Source: an uncultured Georgenia sp.
GTDB lineage: Bacteria; Actinomycetota; Actinomycetes; Actinomycetales; Actinomycetaceae
Assembly: GCF_937958535.1 (NCBI RefSeq)
Contig: NZ_CALGNQ010000109.1
Location: forward strand, 1 to 20,017
Length of the DNA: 20,017 bases
Reading direction: 5' to 3'
The translations under genes and the position numbers were made by a program. This document shows, piece after piece, positions 7,375-14,205 of this stretch. Each line of letters opens with the position of its first letter. The first letter of the stretch is position 1. The notes beneath the pieces were generated by a model. The model worked only from the letters and a program-made list of their open reading frames with translations. It had not been told where the DNA came from and did no database searches.

Positions 7375-7380
7375 ATCATC
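7375..7380 (-). promoter_or_regulatory. -10 of a leaderless promoter for the hydrolase
   Basis: On the minus strand GATGAT (4 of 6 matches to TATAAT) lies 6 nt before the ATG at 7368. No Shine-Dalgarno sequence is present. I see no good -35. Confidence 0.4.
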
Positions 7381-7428
7381 CCAGGGGACGATGGTCCGGC
7401 GGGGCGGGACGCTGGGAGCATCGAACCC

Positions 7429-8829
7429 ATGCGACCACCTCGGGGGAAGTCGTCCGTCGCCGCCGCCGCGCTCGCCGGGGCCCTGCTGCTCGGGGCCGCC
7501 GCGTGCAGCGCCGAGGAGCCCGACGGAGAGGGGACGCCCGCGCCGACGGGCACGGCACCGGTGCCGGGGGAGACCGGCGGGACGGTGGAGCTCGCGCCCG
7601 GGGTGACCGTGCCCGAGACCCGCGCCGGGCGGGCGACCAGCTGGGTGCTGGAGCAGCTCGCCGCGGCCGAGGGCCCCGCCGCGGAGGAGGCCGCGGAGCG
7701 TTTCGCCCAGGTGTTCCTCGACGAGGTCCCGGCCGACCAGGTCGCCACCGTCTTCGCCCAGGTGCGCGCCGCCGGGCCGTTCGTCGTCGAGGGCTACGCC
7801 GGCACCGAGGACGCCGCCCAGCTGCCGCTCACGGGACCCGAGGACCGGTTCCTGCTCCATGTCGGCACCGACGCCGAGGGCCGGATGAACCTGCTCTTCT
7901 TCGCTGCGGCCCCACCGGTCCCGCAGATCACGTCGCTCGACGACGTCGAGTCCGCCGTCGCCGACCTCGGCATCGAGAGCTCGCTGCTCGTCGCCGACGG
8001 CCGGACGTGCGAGCCGGTCCGTGCACGGGAGGCGGACGTCGCCCGGCCGGTCGGCTCGATCGTCAAGCTCTACGTCCTCGACGCCGTCCGGCACGCCGTC
8101 GCCGCCGGGGACCTGGGCTGGGACGACACCGTCACCGTCACCGACGACCTGCGCTCGCTGCCCACGGGCCGGCTCCAGGACGAGCCCGCCGGCCACGAGG
8201 TGAGCGTCCGCGAGGCGGCCGAGCTCATGATCGCCATCTCCGACAACACCGCGACCGACCTCCTGGTCGACGTCGTCGGCCGGGACGCCGTGGAGGAGGC
8301 AGTGGTGCGGCTGGGCCACCACGACCCCGCGCTGCTCACCCCGCTGCCCACCACCCGGGAGATCTTCCAGCTCGCCTTCACCGACGCCGCGCTGCGGGAG
8401 CGGTGGTCCGTGGCCGACGCCGGGGAGCGTGCCGCGATCCTCGACGGGCTGCCTGGCGGTCCCGTCGACGTCGACCCGGCGCTCACGCAGGACGTCGTCT
8501 GGCCGCTGGACGTGGACTGGTTCGCCACCGCCATGGACGTCTGCCGCGCCCACGCAGGGCTGCGAGAGGGGGAGGAGGCCGAGGCCGTCGCGGAGATCCT
8601 CGCACTCAACCCGGGGCTCGAGGTCCCCGCGGGGTGGGCGTACGTCGGCTTCAAGGGCGGCAGCATGCTCGGGGAGATGGCAGGCTCGTGGTACCTGGAG
8701 GACGAGGCCGGGCAGGCCTACGTCGTCGTCGTGCAGCTCGCGGCGACCGACCCCGCCGCGGTCCCGGACGCGGGCTGGATGTCCGGTGTCGTCGGCCAGG
8801 CCGTGGAGGTGCTCGGCGAGGAGGCGTGA
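7429..8829 (+). CDS. Serine hydrolase lipoprotein with beta-lactamase (penicillin-binding-like) fold
   Basis: This 466-residue protein has a lipoprotein signal: basic start, hydrophobic core (about 9-21) and lipobox GAAAC with Cys26. A Gly/Pro/Thr-rich spacer follows. Residues about 65-165 resemble the N-terminal domain of the clavulanic-acid-cluster ORF12 (Cpe) protein. The C-terminal part has the class A beta-lactamase-like triad of motifs: SIVK (210-213, SxxK), SDN (271-273) and KGG (409-411). KGG replaces the usual KTG/KSG. A separate omega-loop Glu of true class A enzymes cannot be assigned. It is more likely a cell-envelope esterase or hydrolase of the ORF12-like group than a resistance enzyme. 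GGGAG lies 10 nt before the ATG. The stop is 1 nt from the acylphosphatase start, so the two are probably co-translated. Confidence 0.85.
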   Translation: MRPPRGKSSVAAAALAGALLLGAAACSAEEPDGEGTPAPTGTAPVPGETGGTVELAPGVTVPETRAGRATSWVLEQLAAAEGPAAEEAAERFAQVFLDEVPADQVATVFAQVRAAGPFVVEGYAGTEDAAQLPLTGPEDRFLLHVGTDAEGRMNLLFFAAAPPVPQITSLDDVESAVADLGIESSLLVADGRTCEPVRAREADVARPVGSIVKLYVLDAVRHAVAAGDLGWDDTVTVTDDLRSLPTGRLQDEPAGHEVSVREAAELMIAISDNTATDLLVDVVGRDAVEEAVVRLGHHDPALLTPLPTTREIFQLAFTDAALRERWSVADAGERAAILDGLPGGPVDVDPALTQDVVWPLDVDWFATAMDVCRAHAGLREGEEAEAVAEILALNPGLEVPAGWAYVGFKGGSMLGEMAGSWYLEDEAGQAYVVVVQLAATDPAAVPDAGWMSGVVGQAVEVLGEEA

Positions 8830-8830
8830 G

Positions 8831-9097
8831 ATGCAACGCTGCTACGTGACCGTCAGCGGCAGGGTGCAGGGGGTGGGGATGCGCTGGGCGTGCGCCACCC
8901 AGGCCGAGCGCGCCGGTGTCGCCGGCTGGGTCCGCAACCTGTCCGACGGCCGGGTCGAGGTGGTCCTCGAGGGGGAGGACGACGCGGTGGCTCAGGTGCT
9001 GAGCTGGCTGCACACCGGCCCACCGGGGGCGCGGGTCGACGACGTCACCGTCCGCACCGAGGAGCCGGTGGGGGAGCAGGGCTTCCGGATCCGCTGA
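8831..9097 (+). CDS. acyP: Acylphosphatase
   Basis: This 88-residue cytosolic enzyme hydrolyses the carboxyl-phosphate bond of acylphosphates. Both family signatures are intact: VSGRVQGVGMRW (8-19), with the catalytic Arg18 in the phosphate loop, and GWVRNLSDGRVEV (32-44), with catalytic Asn36 and the following D-G-R-V-E-V strand. The length matches the usual 90-residue family size. The ATG lies one base after the lipoprotein stop, so it has no room for its own promoter and is expressed with that gene. The functional tie between the two is unknown. The gene ends 11 nt from the convergent CAP-protein gene, with no terminator hairpin between them. Confidence 0.93.
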   Translation: MQRCYVTVSGRVQGVGMRWACATQAERAGVAGWVRNLSDGRVEVVLEGEDDAVAQVLSWLHTGPPGARVDDVTVRTEEPVGEQGFRIR

Positions 9098-9108
9098 GCC
9101 CGCCCGGC

Positions 9109-10398
9109 TCAGCGCCGTTCGGCGATGACCGTCACGGCGTACGGCACACCGCTGCGGCTGCGCGCGAAGCCGTGGCCGACGTGGGTGTAGCGCCTGTCGA
9201 CCATCCACGGGTAGTGGTTCGGCGAGTTGACCCACCAGGTGTGCATCCACCGCAGCGTGCTGTCCAGCGGGGTGCGTGCGGCACCGGTGTTGCGCACGAT
9301 GAGCTCGCTGCACCCGCCCCAGGTTCCGGTGGAGTAGGTGCGGCAGCCGACCTGCTGCGCCATCCGCGGGTTGTGTGCCGCCGTCATCTGCGCCGGCTGC
9401 CAGGTCGCCAGGTACTCCGCCCACCCCTGGGCGACGCCCTGGAGGTGGCTGCTCTGCTGCACCGGAGCGCGACCGGCGGACTGCCGCAGCCCGTTGAGCA
9501 GCGAGAGGAGGGTGCTGCGCGCGGTGGTCGCCTCGTCCGGGCGTGGGGGCGCGGGGGTCTGCGTGGGCTCCGGGCTCGGCTCCGGGGTGGGGGTCGGCTC
9601 GGGGCTGGGGGAGGGGGGCGGCGTCGGGGACGGCTCGGGCTCCGGCGTACGGGTGGGCTGCGGGCTCGGCTCGGGCTCCGGCGCGCGGGTCGGCTGCGGG
9701 CTCGGCTCGGGGGACGTCGCGGGCTCGGGGGTCCGGCTCGGTTCGGGGGACGGTGCCGGTGACGGGATGTCCTCCGGCTGCGACGTGGTCTCGTCGGTCG
9801 GCTCGGCCGTCGGCTCGACCGGCGGCTCCGGCTCCTCCGAGGGCTCGGGCTCCGGGGTCGGCTCCGGTGCGGGCTCGGGGGGCTCGGTCCCCGCGGGTTC
9901 CCCGGCGGGCGGTCCGGCGGACTCCTCCGGCTCCTGCTCCGGTTCCGCGGCCGGCTCCTCGAGGGTTGCCGCTGGGGCCGGGACGAGGGCTCGGGCAGGG
10001 GTGCGGTGCGCGTCGCCGGCGCTCGCGGCGCCGCGGAGCGGGGCCTCGGGCACCGTCTTCTCCGGCTCCGCGGGCGGCTCGGGGGCGTCGGGGCCCGCGA
10101 AGGTGTCCACTGCCGTCTTGGCCGGGGGCGCGGCGGCCGGTGCGGTGTCCGTGACCGTCGACTTCACCAGCTCGAGCGGGGCATTGCGCTCCTGGGACCG
10201 GTCGGCCCGGGCGTCGGAGAGGTGGGCGGGGATGCCGCTCGCCTCGAGGGGCAGGAGCATCCAGCCCGGGACGGTCGGTGCGGCCGTCACGGTGCCGGCC
10301 AACACGGTCAGGGTGAGCGCGAAGGACACGGCGACGCCGCACAGGCGTCGTGCGACTCGACGGAGGCGGGAGGTACCCGCCCGATCACCACCAGACAC
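9109..10398 (-). CDS. Secreted CAP (SCP/PR1) domain protein with Pro/Glu-rich linker
   Basis: This 429-residue protein has three parts. Residues 1-40 form a signal peptide: basic RLRRVARR, a hydrophobic stretch, and cleavage near TAA-PT. Residues about 85-300 are a long low-complexity linker rich in Pro, Glu, Ser and Thr, with repeats such as PEPEPSPQPTR. Residues about 303-429 are a CAP domain with AHNPRMA (His352), CSELI (Glu375, at the place of the family's GENI) and SPNHYPWMVDRRYTHVGHG (His405), plus two cysteines (362 and 373) placed to pair. Bacterial CAP proteins are extracellular and often linked to the cell wall, but their activity is poorly defined. The linker may span the wall. The start is GTG 10398, just downstream of a good promoter, so the mRNA is probably leaderless. 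The GTG at codon 15 is an alternative. Confidence 0.88.
   Translation of the reverse strand: MSGGDRAGTSRLRRVARRLCGVAVSFALTLTVLAGTVTAAPTVPGWMLLPLEASGIPAHLSDARADRSQERNAPLELVKSTVTDTAPAAAPPAKTAVDTFAGPDAPEPPAEPEKTVPEAPLRGAASAGDAHRTPARALVPAPAATLEEPAAEPEQEPEESAGPPAGEPAGTEPPEPAPEPTPEPEPSEEPEPPVEPTAEPTDETTSQPEDIPSPAPSPEPSRTPEPATSPEPSPQPTRAPEPEPSPQPTRTPEPEPSPTPPPSPSPEPTPTPEPSPEPTQTPAPPRPDEATTARSTLLSLLNGLRQSAGRAPVQQSSHLQGVAQGWAEYLATWQPAQMTAAHNPRMAQQVGCRTYSTGTWGGCSELIVRNTGAARTPLDSTLRWMHTWWVNSPNHYPWMVDRRYTHVGHGFARSRSGVPYAVTVIAERR
9560..9940 (-). repeat. Low-complexity Pro/Glu/Ser coding repeat
   Basis: Short tandem units encoding PEPEPS, PSPQPT, TPEPEP and similar, with recurring gctcgggctc-like DNA on the plus strand, occupy most of this part of the CAP gene. 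These are degenerate microsatellite-like units that probably vary in number between strains. Confidence 0.7.
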
Positions 10399-10405
10399 GC
10401 AAGGC

Positions 10406-10435
10406 AGGTTAGCCAGCAGGAACCTCTTCTGTCAC
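10406..10435 (-). promoter_or_regulatory. Promoter of the CAP-domain gene (leaderless)
   Basis: On the minus strand GTGACA (10435-10430, 5 of 6 matches to TTGACA) and TAACCT (10411-10406) are separated by 18 nt. The -10 ends 7 nt before the GTG at 10398, so transcription should begin at the start codon itself. No Shine-Dalgarno sequence is present. Confidence 0.6.
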
Positions 10436-10466
10436 ATCAGCAACACTCGCAACATACGTAACAGGG
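10431..10466 (-). promoter_or_regulatory. Four tandem 9-nt boxes resembling MtrA binding repeats
   Basis: Read on the plus strand, the cores GTCACA, GCAACA, GCAACA and GTAACA begin at 10431, 10440, 10449 and 10458. That is exactly 9 nt apart, each followed by a 3-nt spacer. The motif and spacing match the 9-nt direct repeats of GTCACA-like type reported for the actinobacterial response regulator MtrA. The box nearest the gene overlaps the -35 hexamer, and the others extend upstream, a layout that fits an activator. The region is AT-richer than its surroundings. Confidence 0.6.
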
Positions 10467-10530
10467 GCTCTGCCAGGCGTCCGGGTACCAGGGGTCACTG
10501 GCCGGTCGGCCGGCACACCCACCGGACGAC

Positions 10531-10566
10531 GAAGCGGGCCCTCCCGGGGCGGAGAGGGCCCGCTTC
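10531..10566 (-). terminator. Hairpin terminator of upp
   Basis: A perfect 13-bp stem (10531-10543 with 10554-10566) with a 10-nt loop lies 23 nt beyond the upp stop. There is no U-tract. It insulates upp from the downstream CAP promoter on the same strand. The remaining 10467-10530 stretch has GC-rich palindromes but no gene. Confidence 0.8.
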
Positions 10567-10589
10567 CTGCCCACGCGACAGGGCGACGA

Positions 10590-11228
10590 TCAGTCGACGA
10601 CGCCGTAGAGGCGGTCCCCGGCGTCCCCCAGTCCCGGAACGATGTAGGCGTCCTCGTTGAGGCGCTCGTCGACGGCGGCGGTGACGATCTTCACCTCGCC
10701 GCGCGCACCGATGGTCTGCTCGACGGTGCGCATCCCCTCCGGTGCCACGAGCAGGCAGATCGCCGTCACGTCCCGGGCCCCGCGCTCGAGCAGGTACTCG
10801 ATGGCCGCGACCAGCGTGTTCCCGGTGGCGAGCATCGGGTCGAGCACGAAGACCTGGCGGCCGCTGATGTCGTCCGGCAGCCGGTTGGCGTAGGTGATCG
10901 CCTCCAGCGTGCGCTCGTCGCGCTGCATCCCGAGGAACCCCACCTCGGCGGTGGGCAGCAGCCGCGTCATCCCGGCGAGCATCCCGAGCCCGGCACGGAG
11001 GATGGGCACGACGAGCGGGCGCGGGGAGGCGAGGTGCGTACCGGTGGTGCGCGCCACCGGCGTCGTGATCTCCACCTGCTCGGTCCGCACTTCGCGGGTG
11101 GCCTCGTAGGCGAGGAGCGTGACGAGCTCGTCGACGAGCAGCCGGAATGTCGGCGACTCGGTGCGCTCGTCCCGCAGGACGGTCAGCTTGTGGGCGATGA
11201 GCGGGTGGTCCGCGACGTGCAGGCGCAT
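10590..11228 (-). CDS. upp: Uracil phosphoribosyltransferase
   Basis: This 212-residue cytosolic salvage enzyme converts uracil and PRPP to UMP and diphosphate. The PRPP-binding loop is VLDPMLATGNT (128-138), and the C-terminal uracil-binding segment is YIVPGLGDAGDR (195-206). PILRAGLGM (75-83) and GMQRDE (100-105) are also family hallmarks. Length and ends match the family exactly. ATG 11228 is preceded by TACGTT and 6 nt, a leaderless arrangement. It is divergent from tadA, with under 50 nt between them, and has its own terminator. The uracil permease gene at 15850 supplies its substrate and is likely a functional partner. Confidence 0.97.
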   Translation of the reverse strand: MRLHVADHPLIAHKLTVLRDERTESPTFRLLVDELVTLLAYEATREVRTEQVEITTPVARTTGTHLASPRPLVVPILRAGLGMLAGMTRLLPTAEVGFLGMQRDERTLEAITYANRLPDDISGRQVFVLDPMLATGNTLVAAIEYLLERGARDVTAICLLVAPEGMRTVEQTIGARGEVKIVTAAVDERLNEDAYIVPGLGDAGDRLYGVVD

Positions 11229-11234
11229 GGGTAG

Positions 11235-11240
11235 AACGTA
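11235..11240 (-). promoter_or_regulatory. -10 of a leaderless promoter for upp
   Basis: On the minus strand TACGTT lies 6 nt before the ATG at 11228, with no ribosome binding site between. The -35 is not recognisable. Confidence 0.45.
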
Positions 11241-11262
11241 CCGGTGACCCGGCGGCGACGTG

Positions 11263-11268
11263 CAGGAT
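11263..11268 (+). promoter_or_regulatory. Possible -10 of a leaderless promoter for tadA
   Basis: CAGGAT lies 7 nt before ATG 11276. It keeps the A at position 2 and the T at position 6, the two most conserved -10 bases. If used, it favours ATG 11276 over ATG 11267. Confidence 0.3.
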
Positions 11269-11275
11269 GGAGGCC

Positions 11276-11776
11276 ATGGCCCCCTGGACCGTGGCGATGC
11301 ACACCGCCCTCGAGCTCGCCGCCCACGCCCCGGCGGGTGGCGACATCCCCGTCGGTGCGCTGGTTCTCGACCCCGACGGGCGGGTGCTCGCCACGGCCCA
11401 CAACCGGTGCGAGGTCGACGGCGACCCCACCGCCCACGCCGAGATGCTGGCGATCCGGGACGCTGCCGCGCGCCTCGGTGACCTCCGGCTCGTGGGCTGC
11501 ACGCTCGTCGTCACGTTGGAGCCCTGCACCATGTGCGCCGGGGCGATCGTGCTGGCGCGGCTCGAGCGGCTCGTCCTGGGCGCCTGGGACCCGAAGGCGG
11601 GTGCGTGCGGGTCCGTGCGCGACGTCGTGCGCGACTCGCGACTCAACCACCGGGTGGAGGTCATCGGCGGGGTCGAGGCGGGCCGCTCCGCGCGCCTGCT
11701 GCGCACCTTCTTCGCCCAACGCCGGCTGAGGCGCCCCAGCGCCTCCCCGGCCTTCCCTCCTCCCCCCGACCCCTGA
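11276..11776 (+). CDS. tadA: tRNA adenosine(34) deaminase
   Basis: This 166-residue zinc enzyme of the cytidine/deoxycytidylate deaminase fold converts A34 of tRNA-Arg(ACG) to inosine. The zinc and catalytic residues are all visible: HAE (54-56), with the zinc His and catalytic Glu, and PCTMC (83-87), with the two zinc cysteines. GACGSVRD (109-116) matches the 'aGa.GS' block that marks TadA within the superfamily. The Pro-rich C-terminal tail is longer than in short TadAs. It sits head-to-head with upp, a pairing often seen in actinobacteria. ATG 11267, three codons upstream, is an alternative start, and neither has a well-spaced Shine-Dalgarno sequence. Confidence 0.9.
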   Translation: MAPWTVAMHTALELAAHAPAGGDIPVGALVLDPDGRVLATAHNRCEVDGDPTAHAEMLAIRDAAARLGDLRLVGCTLVVTLEPCTMCAGAIVLARLERLVLGAWDPKAGACGSVRDVVRDSRLNHRVEVIGGVEAGRSARLLRTFFAQRRLRRPSASPAFPPPPDP

Positions 11777-11779
11777 CGA

Positions 11780-11840
11780 TCCGATCGGTCGCAGCACGTC
11801 CCTTCGGAGACCGTGAACGGACGTTCTGCGACCGATCGGA
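11780..11840. terminator. Long near-perfect inverted repeat between convergent genes
   Basis: Arms at 11780-11801 and 11819-11840 pair over 22 bp with one mismatch around a 17-nt loop. The structure starts 3 nt after the tadA stop and ends 50 nt before the sirtuin stop on the other strand, so it can serve as a bidirectional terminator. The arms are much longer than those of the other terminators here, and each carries the palindrome CCGATCGG at its outer end. It could also be a copy of a dispersed REP-like element. Confidence 0.65.
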
Positions 11841-11890
11841 GCCCGGGTGGTGGGCGGCGACGGTCGGGGACGGTGTGGTGGCGCCGGTGG

Positions 11891-12796
11891 CTACAGGACG
11901 TCGGCGAGGTAGGTGAGGGCCGTCGTCGTGCTCATCTCGACCTTGACGGTGGCCAGCTCGTCGCCGCGGGTGGGACCGCGGGTGATGATGACCACCGGCT
12001 TGCCGGACTTCGCGGCCTGGCGCACGAACCGCAGCCCGGACATCACCGCCAGGGAGGAACCGGCGACGAGCAGCGCGTCGGCTTCGTCGACGATGGAGCG
12101 GGCGTGCTCGACCCGTTCCCGGGGCGTCGAGCCACCGAAGAAGACGACGTCGGGCATGAGGATCCCGCCGCACCGAGGGCAGTCCGCGACCCGGAAGTCG
12201 GCGGTGCTCTCCAGTGCGGCGTCCGCGTCCGGCGCCACCTCGACGTCGTCGATGTGCCGTTCGCGCCAGCCCGGGTTGAGCCGGGTGAGCACCTCGTCCA
12301 GGTGCTCGCGGGACAGGACGTTCCCGCAGTCCCGGCACACGACGCGGTCGTACCTGCCGTGGAGGTGGACGACGTTGCGGGAGCCGGCCCTGAGGTGGAG
12401 CAGGTCGACGTTCTGGGTGATGACCCCGTTGACGATGCCCTCGTGCTCCATCCGGGCCAACGCCTCGTGCCCCGCGTTGGGGGCGACGTCGCGCAGGAAG
12501 CGCCACCCCAGGTGGTTGCGCGCCCAGTAGTGCCGCCGGTGCGCCTCGGTGGCGAGGAACTCCTGGTGGGTCATCGGCCGACGCGGCGGGGAGCCGGGGC
12601 TGCGGTAGTCGGGGACCCCGGAGTCGGTCGAGACGCCCGCCCCGGTGAGGACCGCCGTCGTCGCCCCGGACAGGACGTGGACCACCGGAGCCAGCGCCGC
12701 CGGGACGTCGGCAGGTTCCGGGCGCGCCTCGTGCGCGGGCGGGGCGACGATGAACGGGCGGGGCAGCTCCACACCGACGAGGTTAACGCTCGGCAC
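11891..12796 (-). CDS. SIR2-family NAD-dependent protein deacylase (sirtuin)
   Basis: This 301-residue sirtuin removes acyl groups from lysines using NAD+. Motifs in order: GAGVSTDSGVPDYR (52-65, NAD pocket), TQNVDLLH (127-134), HLHG (144-147, catalytic His146), zinc cysteines 154, 157, 206 and 209 in CRDCG and CPRCG, and MPDVVFFGGS (214-223). PDVVFFG and the N-terminal pattern suggest the class II (SIRT4-like) branch. The usual Glu after FFG is replaced by Gly, and TQNVDGLH has Leu for Gly. About 30 residues precede the core. The GTG at 12796 shares its G with the TAG stop of the upstream chemoreceptor gene, implying translational coupling. Because that start is chosen by context, a later GTG (codon 8) remains possible. 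Confidence 0.85.
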   Translation of the reverse strand: MPSVNLVGVELPRPFIVAPPAHEARPEPADVPAALAPVVHVLSGATTAVLTGAGVSTDSGVPDYRSPGSPPRRPMTHQEFLATEAHRRHYWARNHLGWRFLRDVAPNAGHEALARMEHEGIVNGVITQNVDLLHLRAGSRNVVHLHGRYDRVVCRDCGNVLSREHLDEVLTRLNPGWRERHIDDVEVAPDADAALESTADFRVADCPRCGGILMPDVVFFGGSTPRERVEHARSIVDEADALLVAGSSLAVMSGLRFVRQAAKSGKPVVIITRGPTRGDELATVKVEMSTTTALTYLADVL

Positions 12797-13695
12797 TACT
12801 CGGCGAACTGCCCGATCTGCTCACGCAGCGAGTTCGCCATCCACGACAGGTTGGAGCCCTCGCCGGTGGCCGCCGCGATGACCCCGACCCGCTCGTCCAT
12901 CTCGTCGATGAGCGCGGCGATCGCGTCGATGGCCCGGGCGGCGTCGGCGGCGGCCGCGATGGCGGCGTCCATCTGCCGACCGATGCTCGTGGCGGAGCGG
13001 GCGGTCTCGTCGGCGAGCGTGCGCACCTCGTGGGCGACGACGGCGAAGCCGCGCCCGGCGTCCCCGGCGCGGGCGGCCTCGATGGTCGCGTTGAGGGCGA
13101 GCATGCGGGTCTGGGCCGCGACCTTGCTGATGAGGGCGACGGCCTCCGAGGTCGCCGCCGAGGACTCCTCCAGCTGGCGCACCGTCTCCAGCGCGTCCTG
13201 GGCGCGGCTGACGGCGGTCGAGGTGGACGCCGCCAGGCCGGCGGTGGAGTCGGCCACCTCGGAGAGGTCGACGGTCACCTGGGCGGAGGCCTCGATGGCC
13301 GAGGACGCGAACTCGGTCCGCGCGGTCACCTGCTCCGCCAGCCGCTCGGCGTTCTCCTGCATCGACGCCCGGCCGGCGTCGATCCGGGCGGCCGCCTCGC
13401 GGAACGCCCCGGGCATCCCCTGGGTGAGGAAGCGGCGGTGGAAGCGACCCTCGGCGGCGGCCGCCAGCGCCGCCTGCGACTCGCGGACGAAGGCGTCGAC
13501 GACGTCGAGGAGGCGGTTGACACTGCCGCGGAGCGACTCCAGCTCGGGGGTGTCGCCCAGGGGCGGGACGCGCACCTCGAGGTCGCCCTCCGCAGCGCGC
13601 GCGACGACCTCCGCGAACTCCTGCGCGACCGCGTACTGCTCGGCCGGCTGCCGCTGCGTCACCCCGGACTGCTCCCGACTCCGGCGGATCCTCAT
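12796..13695 (-). CDS. Soluble methyl-accepting chemotaxis protein signalling subunit
   Basis: This 299-residue protein has no transmembrane segment and no signal peptide. Residues about 20-115 look like two HAMP-type linker helices, the second with AAAEGRFHRRFLTQGMPGAF (80-99). From about 115 a long heptad-patterned coiled coil leads to the conserved signalling tip ISKVAAQTRMLALNATIEAA (189-208) followed by RAGDAGRGFAVVAHEVRTLA. That is the CheA/CheW-binding hairpin with usual spacing, but N-to-R (QTRML) and A-to-T (NATIE) changes are present. The return helix is short, so the whole domain is near the low end of length. The ATG overlaps the PAS gene stop by 4 nt (ATGA). It probably pairs with that PAS protein as an Aer-like receptor split into two chains. 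No cheA, cheW or flagellar gene is in the window. Confidence 0.82.
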   Translation of the reverse strand: MRIRRSREQSGVTQRQPAEQYAVAQEFAEVVARAAEGDLEVRVPPLGDTPELESLRGSVNRLLDVVDAFVRESQAALAAAAEGRFHRRFLTQGMPGAFREAAARIDAGRASMQENAERLAEQVTARTEFASSAIEASAQVTVDLSEVADSTAGLAASTSTAVSRAQDALETVRQLEESSAATSEAVALISKVAAQTRMLALNATIEAARAGDAGRGFAVVAHEVRTLADETARSATSIGRQMDAAIAAAADAARAIDAIAALIDEMDERVGVIAAATGEGSNLSWMANSLREQIGQFAE

Positions 13696-14198
13696 GCGGT
13701 GACCTCGGCGATCAGCTGCCATACGAACTCCTCATAGGTCTGTCCGCCGAGCGCCTCCTCCAGCGCCTGCCGGGACGCCACGGCGGCGTCCACCGCACGC
13801 TGGTGCCCGACCTCGGCGGCCCGCATCCGCGCATACAGCGGCTCGAGGCGCTCGATCGCGGCGCGTTCGGGGGAGCGGCGGTTGGAGTGGTAGCCGACGA
13901 TCGCACCGCTCGCGTCACGCGACGGGGTGATGTGCGCGAGTACCCAATAGTTGGCGCCGTCCTTGGCCAGGTTGTTGAGGTAGGCGAAGATCTCGCCACC
14001 GTCCTGGATGGTCTCCCACACGAGGTGGAACAGGCCGCGCGGGGTCTCGGGGTGGCGGATGATGCTGTGGGGCCGGCCGAGGATCTCCTCCTCGGAGTAC
14101 GCGGACACCCGGAGGAACACGTCGTTGGCGTAGGTGATGTGCCCCTTGAGGTCGGTCTTGGAGACGATGATCTCGTCCCTGCCGAAGGTCCGTTCCAC
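13692..14198 (-). CDS. Aer-like PAS domain sensor protein
   Basis: This 168-residue soluble protein carries one PAS domain at about 8-110. IVSKTDLKGHITYANDVFL (11-29), GRPHSIIRHPETPRG (41-55), KDGANYWVLAHITP (79-92) and the exit SPERAAIERLEPLYARM (109-125) closely follow the Aer aerotaxis receptor PAS layout, which binds FAD and senses redox state. The Trp in Aer's 'PWSG' position is Phe-Ala here, so cofactor binding is uncertain. The C-terminal 50 residues are helical and may be the contact for the partner. It overlaps the chemoreceptor gene by 4 nt. I chose GTG 14198 because GATAGT lies 7 nt upstream with TCAACA 16 nt further on; GTG 14219 would add seven residues but overlaps that promoter. 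Confidence 0.82.
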   Translation of the reverse strand: MERTFGRDEIIVSKTDLKGHITYANDVFLRVSAYSEEEILGRPHSIIRHPETPRGLFHLVWETIQDGGEIFAYLNNLAKDGANYWVLAHITPSRDASGAIVGYHSNRRSPERAAIERLEPLYARMRAAEVGHQRAVDAAVASRQALEEALGGQTYEEFVWQLIAEVTA

Positions 14199-14205
14199 GC
14201 CCTTG

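Noticed and set aside
7429..8829. Antibiotic-resistance class A beta-lactamase
   Set aside because: KGG replaces KTG, the omega-loop Glu cannot be placed, and it is a lipoprotein with an ORF12-like N-terminal domain. Resistance is not supported.
9560..9760. CRISPR-like repeat array in the repetitive stretch
   Set aside because: The repeats are short, in frame and degenerate, without unique spacers. They encode the Pro/Glu-rich linker of the CAP protein.
11813..13702. 629-codon plus-strand frame opposite the sirtuin and chemoreceptor genes
   Set aside because: It has no domain or ribosome binding site and runs antisense to two well-conserved genes.
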